A stretch of DNA of 64,000 nt from Hanleya hanleyi (lineage: Eukaryota; Mollusca; Polyplacophora; Lepidopleurida; Hanleyidae), in contig JAVTVY010051717.1 in NCBI GenBank assembly GCA_036873755.1, positions 124,001 to 188,000 on the forward strand, in the 5' to 3' direction. This document shows positions 45,481 through 57,714 of this stretch, piece by piece. A program made the translations under genes and the position numbers. Under the pieces are notes generated by a model. The model had not been told where the DNA came from, searched no databases, and worked only from the letters and a program-made list of their open reading frames with translations. The number at the start of each line of letters is the position of its first letter. Position 1 is the stretch's first letter.

Positions 45481-46808
45481 TGTTTGGGTTTGGGCTGCTT
45501 TTGTAGTAGACGGGCATTAGAGAGCGCGGCCGAGCATTGAGACAGTGACTGCGCTTTCTCTACAACTTTCACTCAATTTTCACAGGAGTCTCTCCGGATC
45601 TACTTCAACGCCAAAGGATTTTATGTGCTAATGTGAGGGTATATTTAGGTGCTTAGCTCTAAGTTCCTAGCAAAAATTGCGGTTTGTCTACCACTCACCC
45701 GAGTGCGCTCGCACACCATGACGTCACATAACAACACCACCATCCCAGCCTTAATCTAAACAACAAGGGCTTCAACGCGACACCGTGCACGTCACATTTG
45801 GTTCAATAATTGCCTATATATCGCTCAAACACTCCCATGCACAATCGAAAGTGTAATTTCTCTGAGCCTTCGAACCATGACTTCACCGGTCAATGTGAAG
45901 AGTACGCCACTCTTATTCTACACCACGATAGGTTCAATACCACATCGTACACGACATATTTGGACCACGTATGGGCAACCCATGCTCATTTTACATCCCA
46001 GGTCACACCCCACATTCACGCACCCATTGGGTCCGTTTCTTAGGAATGGCCACTGTCTAATTTCATATCAGGGGTAGACCGACCGCTTTCGACCACATGC
46101 GAATTCTTTCTGTCCCATCCTGATATCTTTCGATGACTGGGTTCACCTACAGGCCGGTCGGAGTCAGGGGGTACTGTTTTCTAAGAACAAGCCGTTTTAA
46201 TCAATCAAACTTTTACATGGGTCTACGTGGTTCAGAACCAAAACCGTTTTCTGGACTACAGCAAACTATTGACACGGTCAATTTTTCGGGGTTAAGTTTA
46301 TCTTGGTTCTCGACAGGCTTCGCGTGTTTACGGAGAGAAAAATGTGCTGGTTTCACCTCGAAGTAGACCATTTTGCGCAAATCCACTACTTCAAGATGCT
46401 GTTATTGAAAACACCTCGAGACCAAGGGCTTAGCAAATACTCAGAGTATAAGAGAAGATAATATATTTTACGCTCGTTAAAAACTTAGCCGCACCTCACG
46501 GAGCCAAAATCTCATTAAACCGTCCTTTTACCTAACAAGCTCTTGCCAATTCCACCATGGCAGTTAACCAAACCATAGAGAGGAATAGAGAGGAATATGG
46601 ATCGCATCAGGCTATTTATACTGATGGTTCAAAGATTCTGATAGAGAATCGTGTGCTGGTATTTTTAGTTTCAAAACTAAAACATTTCGACTGCTCGAGG
46701 TAACGCTCGATATTCACTGCTGAAACCAAAGCTTTATTGTCAGCTTTAGAAAGTATTGGGTCCAACGCATTCAATTACATAATACCAAGGTAAAGCTACT
46801 TTTTACAC
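45481..46808. other. No recognisable gene
   Basis: Short open frames only. The first exon of the ADI1-like gene downstream should lie in or before this stretch, but I could not find one encoding the expected N-terminus. Confidence 0.45.
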
Positions 46809-47402
46809 GAGTATGAACACTGGGATTTCCTGGATTTCAACTTCTTCTTTATTAAACACGACGTTTCGCTAAGTCTGCCCTTAGCATTCTCAAGTGTATA
46901 AATGTACAATCAAACATGAGGTATATATATATGTACAGGGTATGATGAAGCCAATCTAATATAACAACAATATATGGTCTGAAAACAGTGGGGTGTAGAC
47001 ACTCTTGGAGAGTGGGCATACATGAAAGGGTTAAGGGGAACAGAGCTAAACAAACAATAGTTGTGGTGGCTGGTTACAATGTGAGGGCTGGCTTAAATAA
47101 TCGGATGTTGAATGGTGGTACATGTGGCATGATGGTATGAAGAGTAGATAGAACAGTAGTAATGTAATAAAGTAAAGCAAAGAACAGATCAAAGAGCATC
47201 TGCATGGCTTCCACGTCTAAAGATAGAGTTTAATGGGCACACATGTATGGATACAGATTGGCTTCATCATACCCTGTACATATATATATACCTATTGTTT
47301 GATTATACATTTATACACTTGAGAATGCTAAGGGCAGACTTAGCGAAACGTCGTGTTTAATAAAGAAGAAGTTGAAATCCAGGAAATCCCAGTGTTCATA
47401 CT
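46809..47402. mobile_element. Inverted-repeat element with ~150-bp arms and GCGAAACG motif
   Basis: Arms 46,809-46,957 and ~47,256-47,402 are reverse complements (AGTATGAACACTGGGATTTC ... GGGTATGATGAAGCCAATCT), with a ~300-bp unique core. Each arm contains, on one strand, GCTAAGGGCAGACTTAGC followed by GAAACG. This is a small stem-loop before GAAAC that recalls the stem II/GAAA part of PLE-associated hammerhead ribozymes, but a proper CTGATGA is missing. No gene is enclosed. Confidence 0.85.
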
Positions 47403-48043
47403 TGTACTACTTCTATACGTCAAACCGAATGACACTTCAAAATGTCATTCAAAAGTTATATATACACGAGGTTGAGAGGGAATGTTTTGGTTAACGAAAT
47501 TGCAGAAATAAAAAAACTTCGAAAACTCAGTCAACTAATTAGGCCAGGAAATGCGTTTTCTTGAAAAAGGACGTCACCAGAGCTGCCATCTTGAAATTTA
47601 TTACATTTCCATGTAGAGCTTGACTGAGAGACGTAGTGTGGTAATTTTTCCTCCCTAGATCCAAGGATAACTGAAATATTAAATTATTCACCTTCTCTCA
47701 AATATCAGTTTTGTCCTGTGGAATCAATGAAAAAACATTGTGTGATCTTCACTGAAATGTTTGACCAGTAATCCCTATTTGTCTGCCGTATTATGACGAA
47801 GAAACTGATACGTTTTCTATGTTGTCGAAAAATATATATGAAGACCTTCATGTACCAGAAACATAGCGTTGCCATTTTATCTCTACATCTGAGAGAACGC
47901 AGTTTGTTGTTTCTTTCCAGTTACAGTTTATTGTTTCCTTCTGATTGTTCTCTGTAGGGCAACCCAAAGAATGGATGTGATCGATAATGAAACCTGAACT
48001 GATTGTTGTTTATAAGACGTTTTATGAACTTCTTTTTTAATTG

Positions 48044-48093
<50 letters not shown>

Positions 48094-48480
48094 TACATCA
48101 TTGTATGTTAAATTTCATGAGATATATCGTATTTTCGATGATAAGCTTCGTTTAAGTCGATCTACCACATCAAAGTCGGGGCTCACAATTAGTTCCTTTG
48201 TTCTCCTGAGTATGCTTGTTAAAATCGTAATCATTAGTCGATTCTTCTATTGGAATCAAGATAAACTGGATATTGTAATAGAATTTGGATTGTTATTGCT
48301 TCAATGTCGTTATTTTCGGTGACAAGTCCGTGTCGGCAGAAATTAAACAACCTCTAATATTAGAAAGATATTTGCCTGTGGGGGTCATTTAACTTCTTGT
48401 CAGTACGCCGGCACCTTTTTCACTACCCGTGTTATGTTGCGTTTAATTGCTATATCACCACAGTTTTGGTATCTTTACAG
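47403..48480. other. Upstream region or intron 1 of ADI1-like gene; MITE fragment and CT tract
   Basis: 47,540-47,690 is a diverged fragment of the 36,466-37,046 MITE (GTAGAGCTTGACTGAGAG, TAGTGTGGTAATTTTTCC). A pure CT microsatellite occupies ~48,049-48,090. No coding exon is supported before 48,481. Confidence 0.6.
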
Positions 48481-48588
48481 ATAGACATAGACAACTGCCA
48501 AACCGATGCCAGCTTGACTAAAATCAAAGGTGAGAAACGCATAACTTCAGAGGACGAGATTGAAATAAAAGCTGACAACGAACAAAAG
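48481..48588 (+). CDS. ADI1: ADI1-like gene, exon (N-terminal part)
   Basis: 108 bp, phase 0 at both ends, preceded by TTTACAG and followed by GTAAGT. It encodes IDIDNCQTDASLTKIKGEKR followed by 16 more residues ending NEQK. This corresponds in position and length to the segment that begins LDADKYENDP in human acireductone dioxygenase, just before the metal-binding exon. Divergence in this exon is high. The first coding exon was not found upstream. Confidence 0.7.
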
Positions 48589-50772
48589 GTAAGTTGGTTG
48601 GTAAGGTATGGCTTAACTATGGTTTGCGACGTGGTTGTGGCGTACTGTTATATCCTGCTTACCCTATATACGAACGGTAGAATTTTATCCCAAGCTTCGA
48701 ACCTAGGTGTATTTTTGCGAATTTGACCATTTGCAACTTTATTTGCCGGAAATCGGTCAAACCTGCTAGGATCCCAGAGAAGGCAAAAGTGATGGGATAG
48801 TAGTCTCCTCCCCTGCCCCCTTCCATCCCCCACCCCATTACACAAGCATCTTTCGACCACTCGAATACAAAACAAAAGCATATGTGTTGTCATCAATGGA
48901 AACCCACACGTCCCATATATATGTCATTCTCATGTTATGTTGCGGAGAGTAGTGACAGAGTAATCCTGCGTATAATGTATGTATACAAGCGCCTAGTCTG
49001 TCATTCAATATTCAGCCGTTTTCCAGTAAAGAATTTCCGCGTCCACAATAATAGTGCACCACTCTCCACACAAATATGATACTGATAATTTGTGGTTTAC
49101 CAAAAACTAGATCGCCACCATTCAGTCGTACGGTTGACAACCGAATGAAGACAAACCTTCTAATTTAGGGGTAAACATTTAGGAGTAAACATAATTTGTG
49201 ACATGATGGAAAATGAATCACTCGGTAGGCGTCGGGCCTCACAGACTTGTGTTCTGGATAAGAACTTGCATTCCACTGGTATTTTTTCCAGTTTGCGTCA
49301 GTATATTTCCCCACCACTTTTATGTTGCGTTAATTGGAACGAATGTGTAACTATGTGATCATGTGACGTGGTTCTGTGCCAATCTTTGATTTCTTATTTT
49401 GCTGTAACAAATCGAAGTAACAAATATAAGTGGCACAAAGCTCTGAAAAATTTGGAATTGTCTCCTAGGAAACGTCAACTCCACTGCAATAAAGAAGTGC
49501 TTATCCTTGTGTTATATACGCCGATTTCGCTCAAGGAATATATATGTTTATTTTTGTAACGTAACGGGGAAATCTGCAGTATGGATTGTGTACATGTACA
49601 TGTATATCAGATTCGTTGGAATGTCCTATTGTCGTAGCAGAGTTTGTCCTAATATGGGATTGCTTACCAAGATTTTTCAGGAGAGTACACGTCAGAAAAC
49701 GGTTTGATAAGGCTGTGCCATGAAGCACACCTCTACACAAAGTTTTTAAATCATGGTATGTCCAAAACGGTATTCACTCACACTGGATCCGACCAGAAGC
49801 ATGTAATTAAAGAGAAAAAACGATGCAAATCTGTATCTAGATTCCATTGAAGACTATTCTTCGACCTATAAAACGAGATACATTATATCAATTGCGTCCG
49901 CAGATAATTGAACTGTTGCACTGGGGCGATGGGGGCTTGGCCTTGTTGTTCGACCATCGGTATTTGAATACAGGCTCATTACAGAATACTTACCTGATGC
50001 CCGACATCGGAAATTCTTCTATAAATGCAATGAGCTCCATGGGGTTGATATGATGCCCGGGTAAAACGAAGAATAAGGCTAGATGAGGATCATATCCGTT
50101 ATGCATATGACAAAAATGATTCCCTTTGAATTCACGAGAATGCCGTCTGGCATGTTGAATGCGCCTGCAAACTTTCCAATCTCCATGTAGCTTGGAGCTG
50201 AACCGGCTATCGGCAATTCACAATTTAAACAGACAATAACGTATGGCATGATAACATTTGTCACTGCAAATGAGGTGACATGTCGACCAATTTGATGTCC
50301 CTATGATTCGTGCATTTCTTACGCGAAAATGTCAAAATTGGAATTTTAACAGCCGTGGTACTGCCAACATGTGTTAGATTTACCATGCGTTTGTGTGTAT
50401 GTGCTAGTGCCCTAAAGGTTCCCGTGAACTGATATTTTTTATTCGTTTCATGGAAATAGTAATATCCTCGTGAAATTGATGGCGTGTATTCTCGTTCTGA
50501 TGTGGAATCGTGTTAGTCTTGATGATTTCAAACGTATTTAGTCCTTACAGATATACGCCACCACCGATTTAAATATCACCTTTTAAAGCTATTTACAGTA
50601 TTTTGTAACCTTCCAACTCCATATACTTGTTTAAATTGGGGGAGTATGATCTGAAACAATTTTTATTTGCATTATATTCCCGCTCTCTTTTGAACTCCAG
50701 CCCCATCTCCCGTGGTTCCTTCATATACTGATAATCTTAGGATTAATCACGTTTAATAACTTGTTTTGTCAG
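48589..50772 (+). other. ADI1-like intron, 2.2 kb
   Basis: Starts GTAAGT and ends TTTTGTCAG. It contains a PLE tail fragment at 48,984-49,053 (minus strand) and otherwise no supported feature. Confidence 0.65.
48984..49053 (-). mobile_element. Short PLE 3'-tail fragment
   Basis: Diverged reverse complement of ~8,370-8,430 (CAAGCGCCTAGTCTGTCATT ... GAATTTCCGCGTCCA). It is the third trace of this PLE tail in the window. Confidence 0.65.
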
Positions 50773-50952
50773 ATGCGTGAATTTCGAACCGAGCACCTCC
50801 ATCTCGACGATGAGGTCCGTTTATGTACAGGGGGAAGTGCTCTATTCGAAGTGAGAGATGTAGATGACCGATGGATCAAGATAGAACTCACAGCAGGAGA
50901 CCTGATAGTTCTGCCTGGAGGCATGTACCACCGATTGCTCTGCCTACCAGAC
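50773..50952 (+). CDS. ADI1: ADI1-like gene, metal-binding exon
   Basis: Exactly 60 codons from the AG acceptor at 50,771-50,772 (MREFRTEHLHLDDEVRLCTG start). Acireductone dioxygenase acts in the methionine salvage pathway, oxidising acireductone with a bound Fe or Ni. The four metal ligands of the cupin fold are present: both His and the Glu in EHLHLDDE, and the His in GGMYHR. Also present are FEVRDVDDRWIKI and GDLIVLPGG. The sequence after LPD is ATAAGA where a GTAAGA donor is expected. Joining there gives exactly the family's residue spacing to the next exon, so this looks like a GT-to-AT donor mutation or a noncanonical donor. If the donor is not used, translation stops three codons after the Arg-Lys that follow. 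Confidence 0.88.
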
Positions 50953-52463
50953 ATAAGAAAATATTCTATCTGATTTTTGTCATATTTCTACAATTCGCAT
51001 TAACTGTACCAGAACGAAATTCAATTAAGAGGTGAAACATTGTGACTGTATAGCTTATTAAAGTGGAGTGCAGAGGATCACATATTAAAATGACGGTCAA
51101 AGGTGTTTCTGGAAAAGTTTCGTGCAATTATTTGACATCAAATAATTAATTAATTCACAATTCATCGGGCAGTTTCTGTGTGAATATAATTCACAGATAA
51201 AAAGTACGCAAAACAATTTGTCAGAACATGCCTTTTCACAATATGACTCCACCTCAGATCCCTGACCCAAGGGGTAAAAATATATATTCTTGCCATCATG
51301 GTACCCTCCAAGTTCATAAACAAAATGGTAGCACCATGAATTAATATAACAAGTAGGCACCATGACCTATACAAAGTATAATGCTATCATGAGGAATTGA
51401 GAGCCATATGAACACATTAGGAATTCGGTACATATTTCTGAACGGAGCGTGTTGGTTGACAATGAACATCAACATCGATGATGACATGATCCTTCAAGCT
51501 ATGAGAAGAATTATTCGATCTCGGAAGATTCAACGTCTCCAGAGGAGCGTCGACCAATCAACAGGTTTATTACTCTATAGGATCGACAGCGAAGTTTATT
51601 CAGTTTAGCTCAGAGAGAACAACCTAGTAACCTCATTAAATCTCCATAATATTTCGATCGTTATGCAGACGTGCACTACACATCCGGGTATTTACATAGC
51701 TATTGGGAGGACGAATAAGGGAGGTAACTAGATTTTAATTTCGAAGACTACAGCGCGCATGTGCGGCATGGCGATGCTATATTTATTTCTTGTAAAAAAA
51801 TAGATTTATGCACTTTACTTCACCCAACTATAAAGAAATGCAACAGAGACTCCTATATTGGGATATTGGTTAGACGGCTATATCTAGGACACGTTAAAGG
51901 GCGTCGTCAATGGAATTTTCAAATGGCTGGAAACTGCTGAAATACATTATTTATTGTGTACTGAATTATATATTTAGACAACAATAATGGGACTGCTCTG
52001 TGAACCGCAATTAGAGAGATCAGATAATGGGAAAACGCGAGTGCGTCTAGCTATCATCGAACACTACGGAATGTCGCGTTTTAGACATTGATGCTTGGTG
52101 ACATTCGGTGAGTTAGACTTCGTTTAAAATTAAATTTGAATAGTCGTGGGTAGGACATTGCGAAGTTCCTTCAGCGTCTGAGAGATAGCATGTACAGCAA
52201 AGCTCTGATATGCTATCACTTCCTACGGGAATTCGTTTAATAATTTATTTCGAATCCATGGAGAAAGATTATGTGGGAAAAGAGCTTTTAAATGCTGCGC
52301 GGCAGCGCCTGCAAGCACTGGAGCGGTGGGGGAGGTTTTGCGGACCGTTTTATACGACTGGCTAGGGAAGGGTATCCAGGGACTGCAGATGTACAACGTA
52401 GCAGTGGAAAATTTTGAGTGAAGATGCAACGAAGCAACAGATGCGTTGGATGGGGCAGGGTAA

Positions 52464-52760
52464 TTCAGTACTGTAGATCTGGCAGCATGTTACAGGCAGA
52501 TCTCGATTGACCCTGCTTATTAGCACAATACGACCATCATCTCCATATGTGGGTTCTTTGAGGATGTTGGCATGACTTCAAGCTCTGTAATGCGCCTGCA
52601 ACGTTTAACAAAGCCATGAATACCGTGCTCCGGTGTCTAATCTGGCTAAACTCGATGACGTTATCGGACCTATAGAGCGCCTCGCCCAATTTAGATATTG
52701 TTCCGTCTTGTCCATGCGGGAGCACAACCTCAAGCTTGAGCGTCGATAATGCTCCCGCCA
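52464..52760 (+). pseudogene. LTR-retrotransposon RT fragment, heavily damaged
   Basis: FSTVDLAACYRQISIDPAY ends at a stop. Then, in other frames, come LCNAPATFNKAMNTVLRC and AKLDDVIGPI. These are the Ty3/gypsy-type RT blocks (D-L-x2-x-Y-x-Q, the NAPATF block, and the catalytic L-D-D) in correct order. Several stops and frameshifts show it is old. It is unrelated in detail to the element at 21,562. Confidence 0.75.
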
Positions 52761-52764
52761 GCGA

Positions 52765-52870
52765 CTGCGCTGAAGAGATATCACGCTTTTCTAGGGGTTA
52801 TGGATCAGCAAATAACAAGGATGGAGGTGACTAGATTAAAACACCTAATTCGGTCACATGATTAACGGTT
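52765..52870 (+). repeat. Inverted repeat pair flanking ~0.9 kb (with 53,780-53,885)
   Basis: GAAGAGATATCACGCTT, GGATGGAGGTGACTAGATTA and ACACCTAATTCGGTCACATG recur as the reverse complement at 53,780-53,885. The enclosed DNA encodes nothing recognisable. They may be two opposed fragments of the same LTR element. Confidence 0.75.
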
Positions 52871-55117
52871 AGCAGGGGTGGGGAATATTTATAACGGAGA
52901 ATGAAATCAATGTCGCGGGCCACTGGCCGATTCTTACCGACCGTACCAACCTACAGTCTTTTCTTGGGTTGAATTTCCAACAGGATTTTTTGTTCAAATT
53001 CCTTCAATTCAAGATAGCAGGTTCCCTGTACGAGCTAACGTACATGGAGCATACTGTTGTCTACGCCATTCTTGAACCTGCGTGATCATTTACCCGAACG
53101 TTCCGATATTACTTAGTTGTTAATTTCTTTTGATCCAAACCGACAATAACAGCTTGGCTTTGTTGATTCGGTTCCGCCATATTGAATGTCATCTGGCTAG
53201 ATGTCTTGAAGAGTAAGTCCAGGATTTCTGACACCTTGCAACTGTGTAATTGTTATGTGGCTGAAGTGAGTCTACGTCTACGTGTGGGGGAGTAAGTACC
53301 ACGTTCGGCCCCATACCCAGTGGGGTCAATTCACAGAGGATGTCATTGATGTGATGCCGATGGCCACAGATGATGAAGCCGTGACGGCGGTCTGACTCCT
53401 CTCTGTGGATTTGATGATCAGACGGACCTTCTGTCCAGTCTCAGTCGCTCGATATGTTCCGAGAGGCTGTATCCCCAGCGGAGCTGCAGGAGAAGGAATT
53501 GGTCGACGTTCAAATTCGACCTGTAATCGACCAGCTGGAGACTCGGCAGACACCATTGCCGTTGTCTTCTAAGCACTTATGACCAAGGATTTATGGCCCT
53601 GTCGGTCGTGAGTGAGATTGCTTATTCTATCAGTAGAGTGTCTGGACGTTTACGAAGATGAAGCTGGTGGTGCCATCAGCTATCCGTCCGTTGGTGTTAC
53701 CGAAGGTGCCTTCATGTTCCATATTTGGCACCATGACGTGCCTCGTCATTGTCGAGAAAGAGACGTGGAAATGATGAATCGTGTAACCGAATGAGATGTT
53801 TTAATCTAGTCACCTCCATCCTTGTCATTTGCTGACCCATAACCCATAGTGAAGCGTGATATCTCTTCAGCGACAATCGCTGGTCGGATCAAATCAACAC
53901 CGTCTGTGGCAAGGGAGACTGTTCAATCTGTCAGTTGCTTCTCGGAAGAAAGTTTAAGCGGTATCTAATCTGGGTGAATCTCTCAGCATGGATGTCGCCA
54001 GAAAAGTTCTGCTGAGATTCCGGCACGCGCCATTCCTCCATGTGAGTTTGCTTTATGTTCGGGTAGGGGAAGCATGATAGTGGCGAGGAGTGAGCATTCG
54101 CCGACATCCACTGTTGACGGGGGGGTCCCTCAGCGACCGGTTGACCCTCTGCGTTTATCCGGTGTTCTGGGATCACGCCCCACACGAAGGACGGTTGACA
54201 TTCACGCCCACCTTGACGGCATCCTAGAGAACTGCGAAACGTTCGCCAGTCTTGAAGGGCTCCAGAAGTTGGTCAAGGTGTGTGACGAGGGCCGAGTGGA
54301 AATATCTTATGTAATCTGCAACATGGACTTTTGGGAGAGGCTGGAGCCTGATATCCTGTGTACGTGGAATTTAAGAAAGAAACATGATAGCAATCGGCGG
54401 ATGGTCGCGGCTTCAATTCTCAAAACAGACCGAGGAAATTCAGTCCAAGGTCCTTTCCAAACTCACAGCAGGATTAACGTGCCCGTGATACTTCTTTTCT
54501 AGTAATCACTGATGGATGCCACATATGATGTAGACCTGAACCAGAAGACCATATCACGAACGTACATTTACCATACCAAACTTCTTTATCAAGCATACAT
54601 CACTAAAAAAGATTTGATATCACCCCGCTATAGATGTGTGTGGCCTTACCATTTATTTTTATTAAAAAAACTACCGTTGGCCGTTAAAAGGTGAATTATT
54701 TTTGATAATTACTCTTGAAACATCCTTTGACTAGACTGTGGTGAATTAGGTCCACTAGTGCTGCCTAATTCAGGTATAATTTGCAAAACACTTAAGGTAA
54801 TTTCGTCAGTTTTAGGCTGCTCTCCGCGTCGTTATTTGCCAGAACAGCCCTGCTTGGAGAATGGTAAAAGGCGTTTTCGCGTCCAAGATGACTGACGTAT
54901 GGCAAATCTATAAAGCAAGGTCGGTTGCTTTTTCTGGAAATTCGGTTACATCATTTCACAAGAAAAACACGTGATTTATCAGAACATACGGACGATATCC
55001 GCGAACCTCCTAACATAAGACATAAGATCTTCTGTGTGACAAACACAAATGTGCTCCTCTTCCTCTCTAAAAAGACTGATAAATAAACACTAATTTTCGT
55101 TTTATTTTCTTTGTCAG

Positions 55118-55237
55118 AATTATGTCGCTGTGAAGCGATATTTCTCAGAAGAACCTACATGGAAGGCATACAATCGACCAGCTGACGATGAACCAGCAAG
55201 AACCAGATATGTCCAGTGTCTGAAAGCGCAAGTTTGA
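55118..55237 (+). CDS. ADI1: ADI1-like gene, terminal exon
   Basis: After the AG at 55,116-55,117: 39 codons and TGA. It encodes NYVAVKRYFSEEPTWKAYNR followed by PADDEPARTRYVQCLKAQV. This matches the conserved C-terminus of acireductone dioxygenase (N-Y ... R-x-F/Y ... E-P-x-W-x-A-Y-N-R-P-A-D). Phase 0, compatible with the previous exon ending at 50,952. Confidence 0.88.
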   Translation, partial: NYVAVKRYFSEEPTWKAYNRPADDEPARTRYVQCLKAQV

Positions 55238-56243
55238 GGCGTATTTAGAAATCCCAGGGAGTTCCGGAAAGACTCGGACATCTTCGAAGTCCTCGTTTTT
55301 CTCTTCAGATTTCATGGCACAATCGGAATAATAACGCTTTGACTTTAGTGAGGGCATGTCACGAGATGTTTGGAATCTGCATGTTGGGCACTAATACTGC
55401 TTATTCGAACACAATTGGCGGTAACGATGGTGAATTTGAAACTATTTCAGCCAATGTCTTCGTTTTGTGGGCAGCCTAGCGAATGAAAGGGAACACGCCA
55501 GACAAAAGCTGGATTTTTAATGATTTCCTGATTTTGGGTCACAGAGATATTTGACATTTGACCTCGATTTTTCAACATCACACACTGTATTCTCTTCATA
55601 TATTCACGACCAAAAAAAATGGATTTTTTATGATTTTCATATTTTTGGGAAACAGTTACCTTGACCTTTGAACTATTGACTTCAATATTGGTGTGCGACA
55701 TCTAAGTGACCCCGTATAGCTAAGACATCACATTACGAAACTGAATAACAAAAATCTGGAGGAGAAGGAGGGGAGAGAACTTATATTCGAAAGGCTCTGC
55801 AAGCTATAGCTAACATAGCCTAGTAAGTGTAAGAGAAAGAGGTTATGTGTAACTGAATAGCCAGTTTCATAATTATTGATTAAATTTGTCTAAATATTTA
55901 CCAACATTATATGTTTCAAAATTATCATCATTGTTGGTTTTTGTATTCCAGCCGTACGACGTCACTGGGGAAAACCTTTCACACGGTGAATGCCGGGAAA
56001 AGGGGTATTATGGAATTGAAAAGCCATATCATCCTTAAATATGATAGGAGTTTGCTACATATGGTCTAATTTGAACTCTGATATATATTGTATTTTACTC
56101 AGTGCTATTAACAGTCAGTATTTGTTTCTATATTTCACCGGATGATATCCATTTGGACCGCTCTATATAGGCCTAGAGAATAAAATATTCCTTAAAGGAG
56201 GATGTAAGTACCGTATATCTATAGCCATATATTTCTTGGTCAT
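55238..56243. other. No recognisable gene
   Basis: Sequence downstream of the ADI1-like gene. A paralogous pair of short AT-rich stretches with GATTTCCTGATTTTGGG / GATTTTCATATTTTTGGG is seen near 55,520 and 55,630. Nothing else could be supported. Confidence 0.45.
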
Positions 56244-56252
56244 ATTTCAGAG

Positions 56253-56744
56253 TAGCTAAGATTCATAGCGTCTCCCTTCCCTCAACGCTATGCCGACGAC
56301 AAATACATTTCCCTGGTGGTAACTCGAACATCTCCATGGCCCACTTATTATTACCTTTGCGCCCTATTGGACCTTCATTGACTTGAGAAAATGGGCCGCC
56401 ATGAATAAAAATACAGAAATGGAAGACTAAATGGCCCTTCGTCGGTCATATATTAATTACAGGCGTTAAAATTATCCCTATGGAGCGTCAAAATCACCTG
56501 AAATCGAGGGTCAAGAAGATGGGCATTTCCGTCATAATAGACCCCGTGTATACAGGGGATGATGATCACAACATCGATTATGGTATTTTTATTCATGGCG
56601 GCCCATTTTCTCAAGTTAATGAAGGTCCAATAGGGCGCAAAGGTAATAATAAGTGCGCCATGGAGATGTTCGACTTACCACCAGGGAAATGTATTTGTCG
56701 TCGGCATAGCGTTGAGGGAAGGGAGACGCTATGAATCTTAGCTA
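56253..56744. mobile_element. 492-bp foldback MITE with 9-bp target duplication
   Basis: Arms of about 150 bp (56,253-56,405 and ~56,585-56,744) are reverse complements, beginning TAGCTAAGATTCATAGCGTC. ATTTCAGAG stands directly outside both ends (56,244-56,252 and 56,745-56,753), a 9-bp target duplication as produced by Mutator-like transposases. It is non-autonomous; an open frame in the right part is a by-product. Confidence 0.93.
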
Positions 56745-56755
56745 ATTTCAGAGTT

Positions 56756-57180
56756 GTACGGGTTTGATTTTTACCCTTGTGCATCCGACCGTATTGCAAG
56801 TCTCAGTTGGCCACAGTATGTAAACCAATTAAGATTTCTCGTATACCAATGATGGGGAGGACGCGAGTGCTCCTACTCCAAAACAGTCAAGGACGCATGC
56901 AACACCTGAGAGCAAAGGCTGTTTCAGACGAAATTGTCTGCGCAAGTTTGTGCGCGCGACTACCACCACTTGGACAATTTGTGTGAGACAAATTGCGTAT
57001 CTGCGGATGAGGATAGCTATATATGTCTTTATCACATTCCATACTCGAAGTTGTGGGGTTTTGATTGGTTAATTACCCTAGTGCATCAGACCGTATTGCA
57101 AGTCTCCGCTGGCCACATTCATTGTATACCAGTTAAGATTTCTCGTGTGCCAACGCTGTCAAGGACGCGTCTATCCTACC
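56756..57180 (+). repeat. Diverged direct repeat pair
   Basis: GACCGTATTGCAAGTCTC, GGCCACA and AATTAAGATTTCTCGT-like segments at ~56,790-56,875 recur at ~57,090-57,165. The second copy runs directly into the dispersed repeat at 57,165. Confidence 0.7.
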
Positions 57181-57555
57181 CACAGCGCATGCTCCATTTC
57201 AGAGGCTCATTTATCATCCCTGCTTCCAATAGCGGAAGTTGGCCTTTACTACGTTGCTATGACGTTTAGGGAAAAACCCACTCAGTTTGAATCCGGCCGA
57301 ACAACTCCTTCAGTTTTGCACATGATCGAACTACTTTTCATATGCTCTGTCCAGATAAACTGGGAAAATGATCTCCAGATAATTCTTTTTAACGCTAGGT
57401 CAACAGAGGTATTATGCAGACTTGAAAAGTAATCGCAATGTTCGGCAAACATCTATTTTACTATATATGATGTCACTTCCGGCGATGTGCGCGCGGCCCC
57501 GAATCCAGTCCATCTGAATGGCGGCTGGGGTATTATTAGACCCCCAGCGAGGTGT
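57165..57555 (+). repeat. Dispersed ~400-bp repeat, copy 2 (partner at 11,640)
   Basis: Same-strand partner of 11,640-12,048, ending with ATTAGACCCCCAGCGAGGTG. The two copies differ by scattered substitutions and small indels. Confidence 0.88.
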
Positions 57556-57714
57556 TTTAGACGCGAGTAAGTAGTAGTGTAAGGCTAAATCGAGGCCTAT
57601 TGACCTTTGACCTCAGAAATTTGCATATGACGTCACTTCCGGTTTGGGTGAATGAGGCGTGACCTTTGGACATGTCCAGACTTGTCTGTGTTTGTCATGT
57701 ACTGGGGTTTTTCC

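Larger units (their letters stand above)
50953..55117 (+). other. ADI1-like intron, 4.2 kb, with retroelement debris
   Basis: Begins ATAAGA instead of GTAAGA and ends CTTTGTCAG. It contains a degenerate LTR-retrotransposon RT fragment (52,464-52,760) and an inverted repeat (52,765-52,870 with 53,780-53,885). Short open frames elsewhere (for example ~54,074-54,502 plus strand) have no recognisable domain. Confidence 0.6.

Noticed and set aside
45690..46040. Possible repeat of 19,980-20,340 (CAC-rich, ACGTCAC, CGACATATTTGGA segments)
   Set aside because: Only scattered short matches by eye; not enough for a reliable alignment without a computed comparison.
54074..54502. 142-residue open frame in the last ADI1-like intron
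   Set aside because: Start codon context and content are unconvincing and no family is recognised; it may be further retroelement debris.
56480..56734. 84-residue open frame beginning MERQNHLKSRVKKMG
   Set aside because: Most of it lies in the right arm of the foldback MITE; the mirror arm reads differently and there is no domain.
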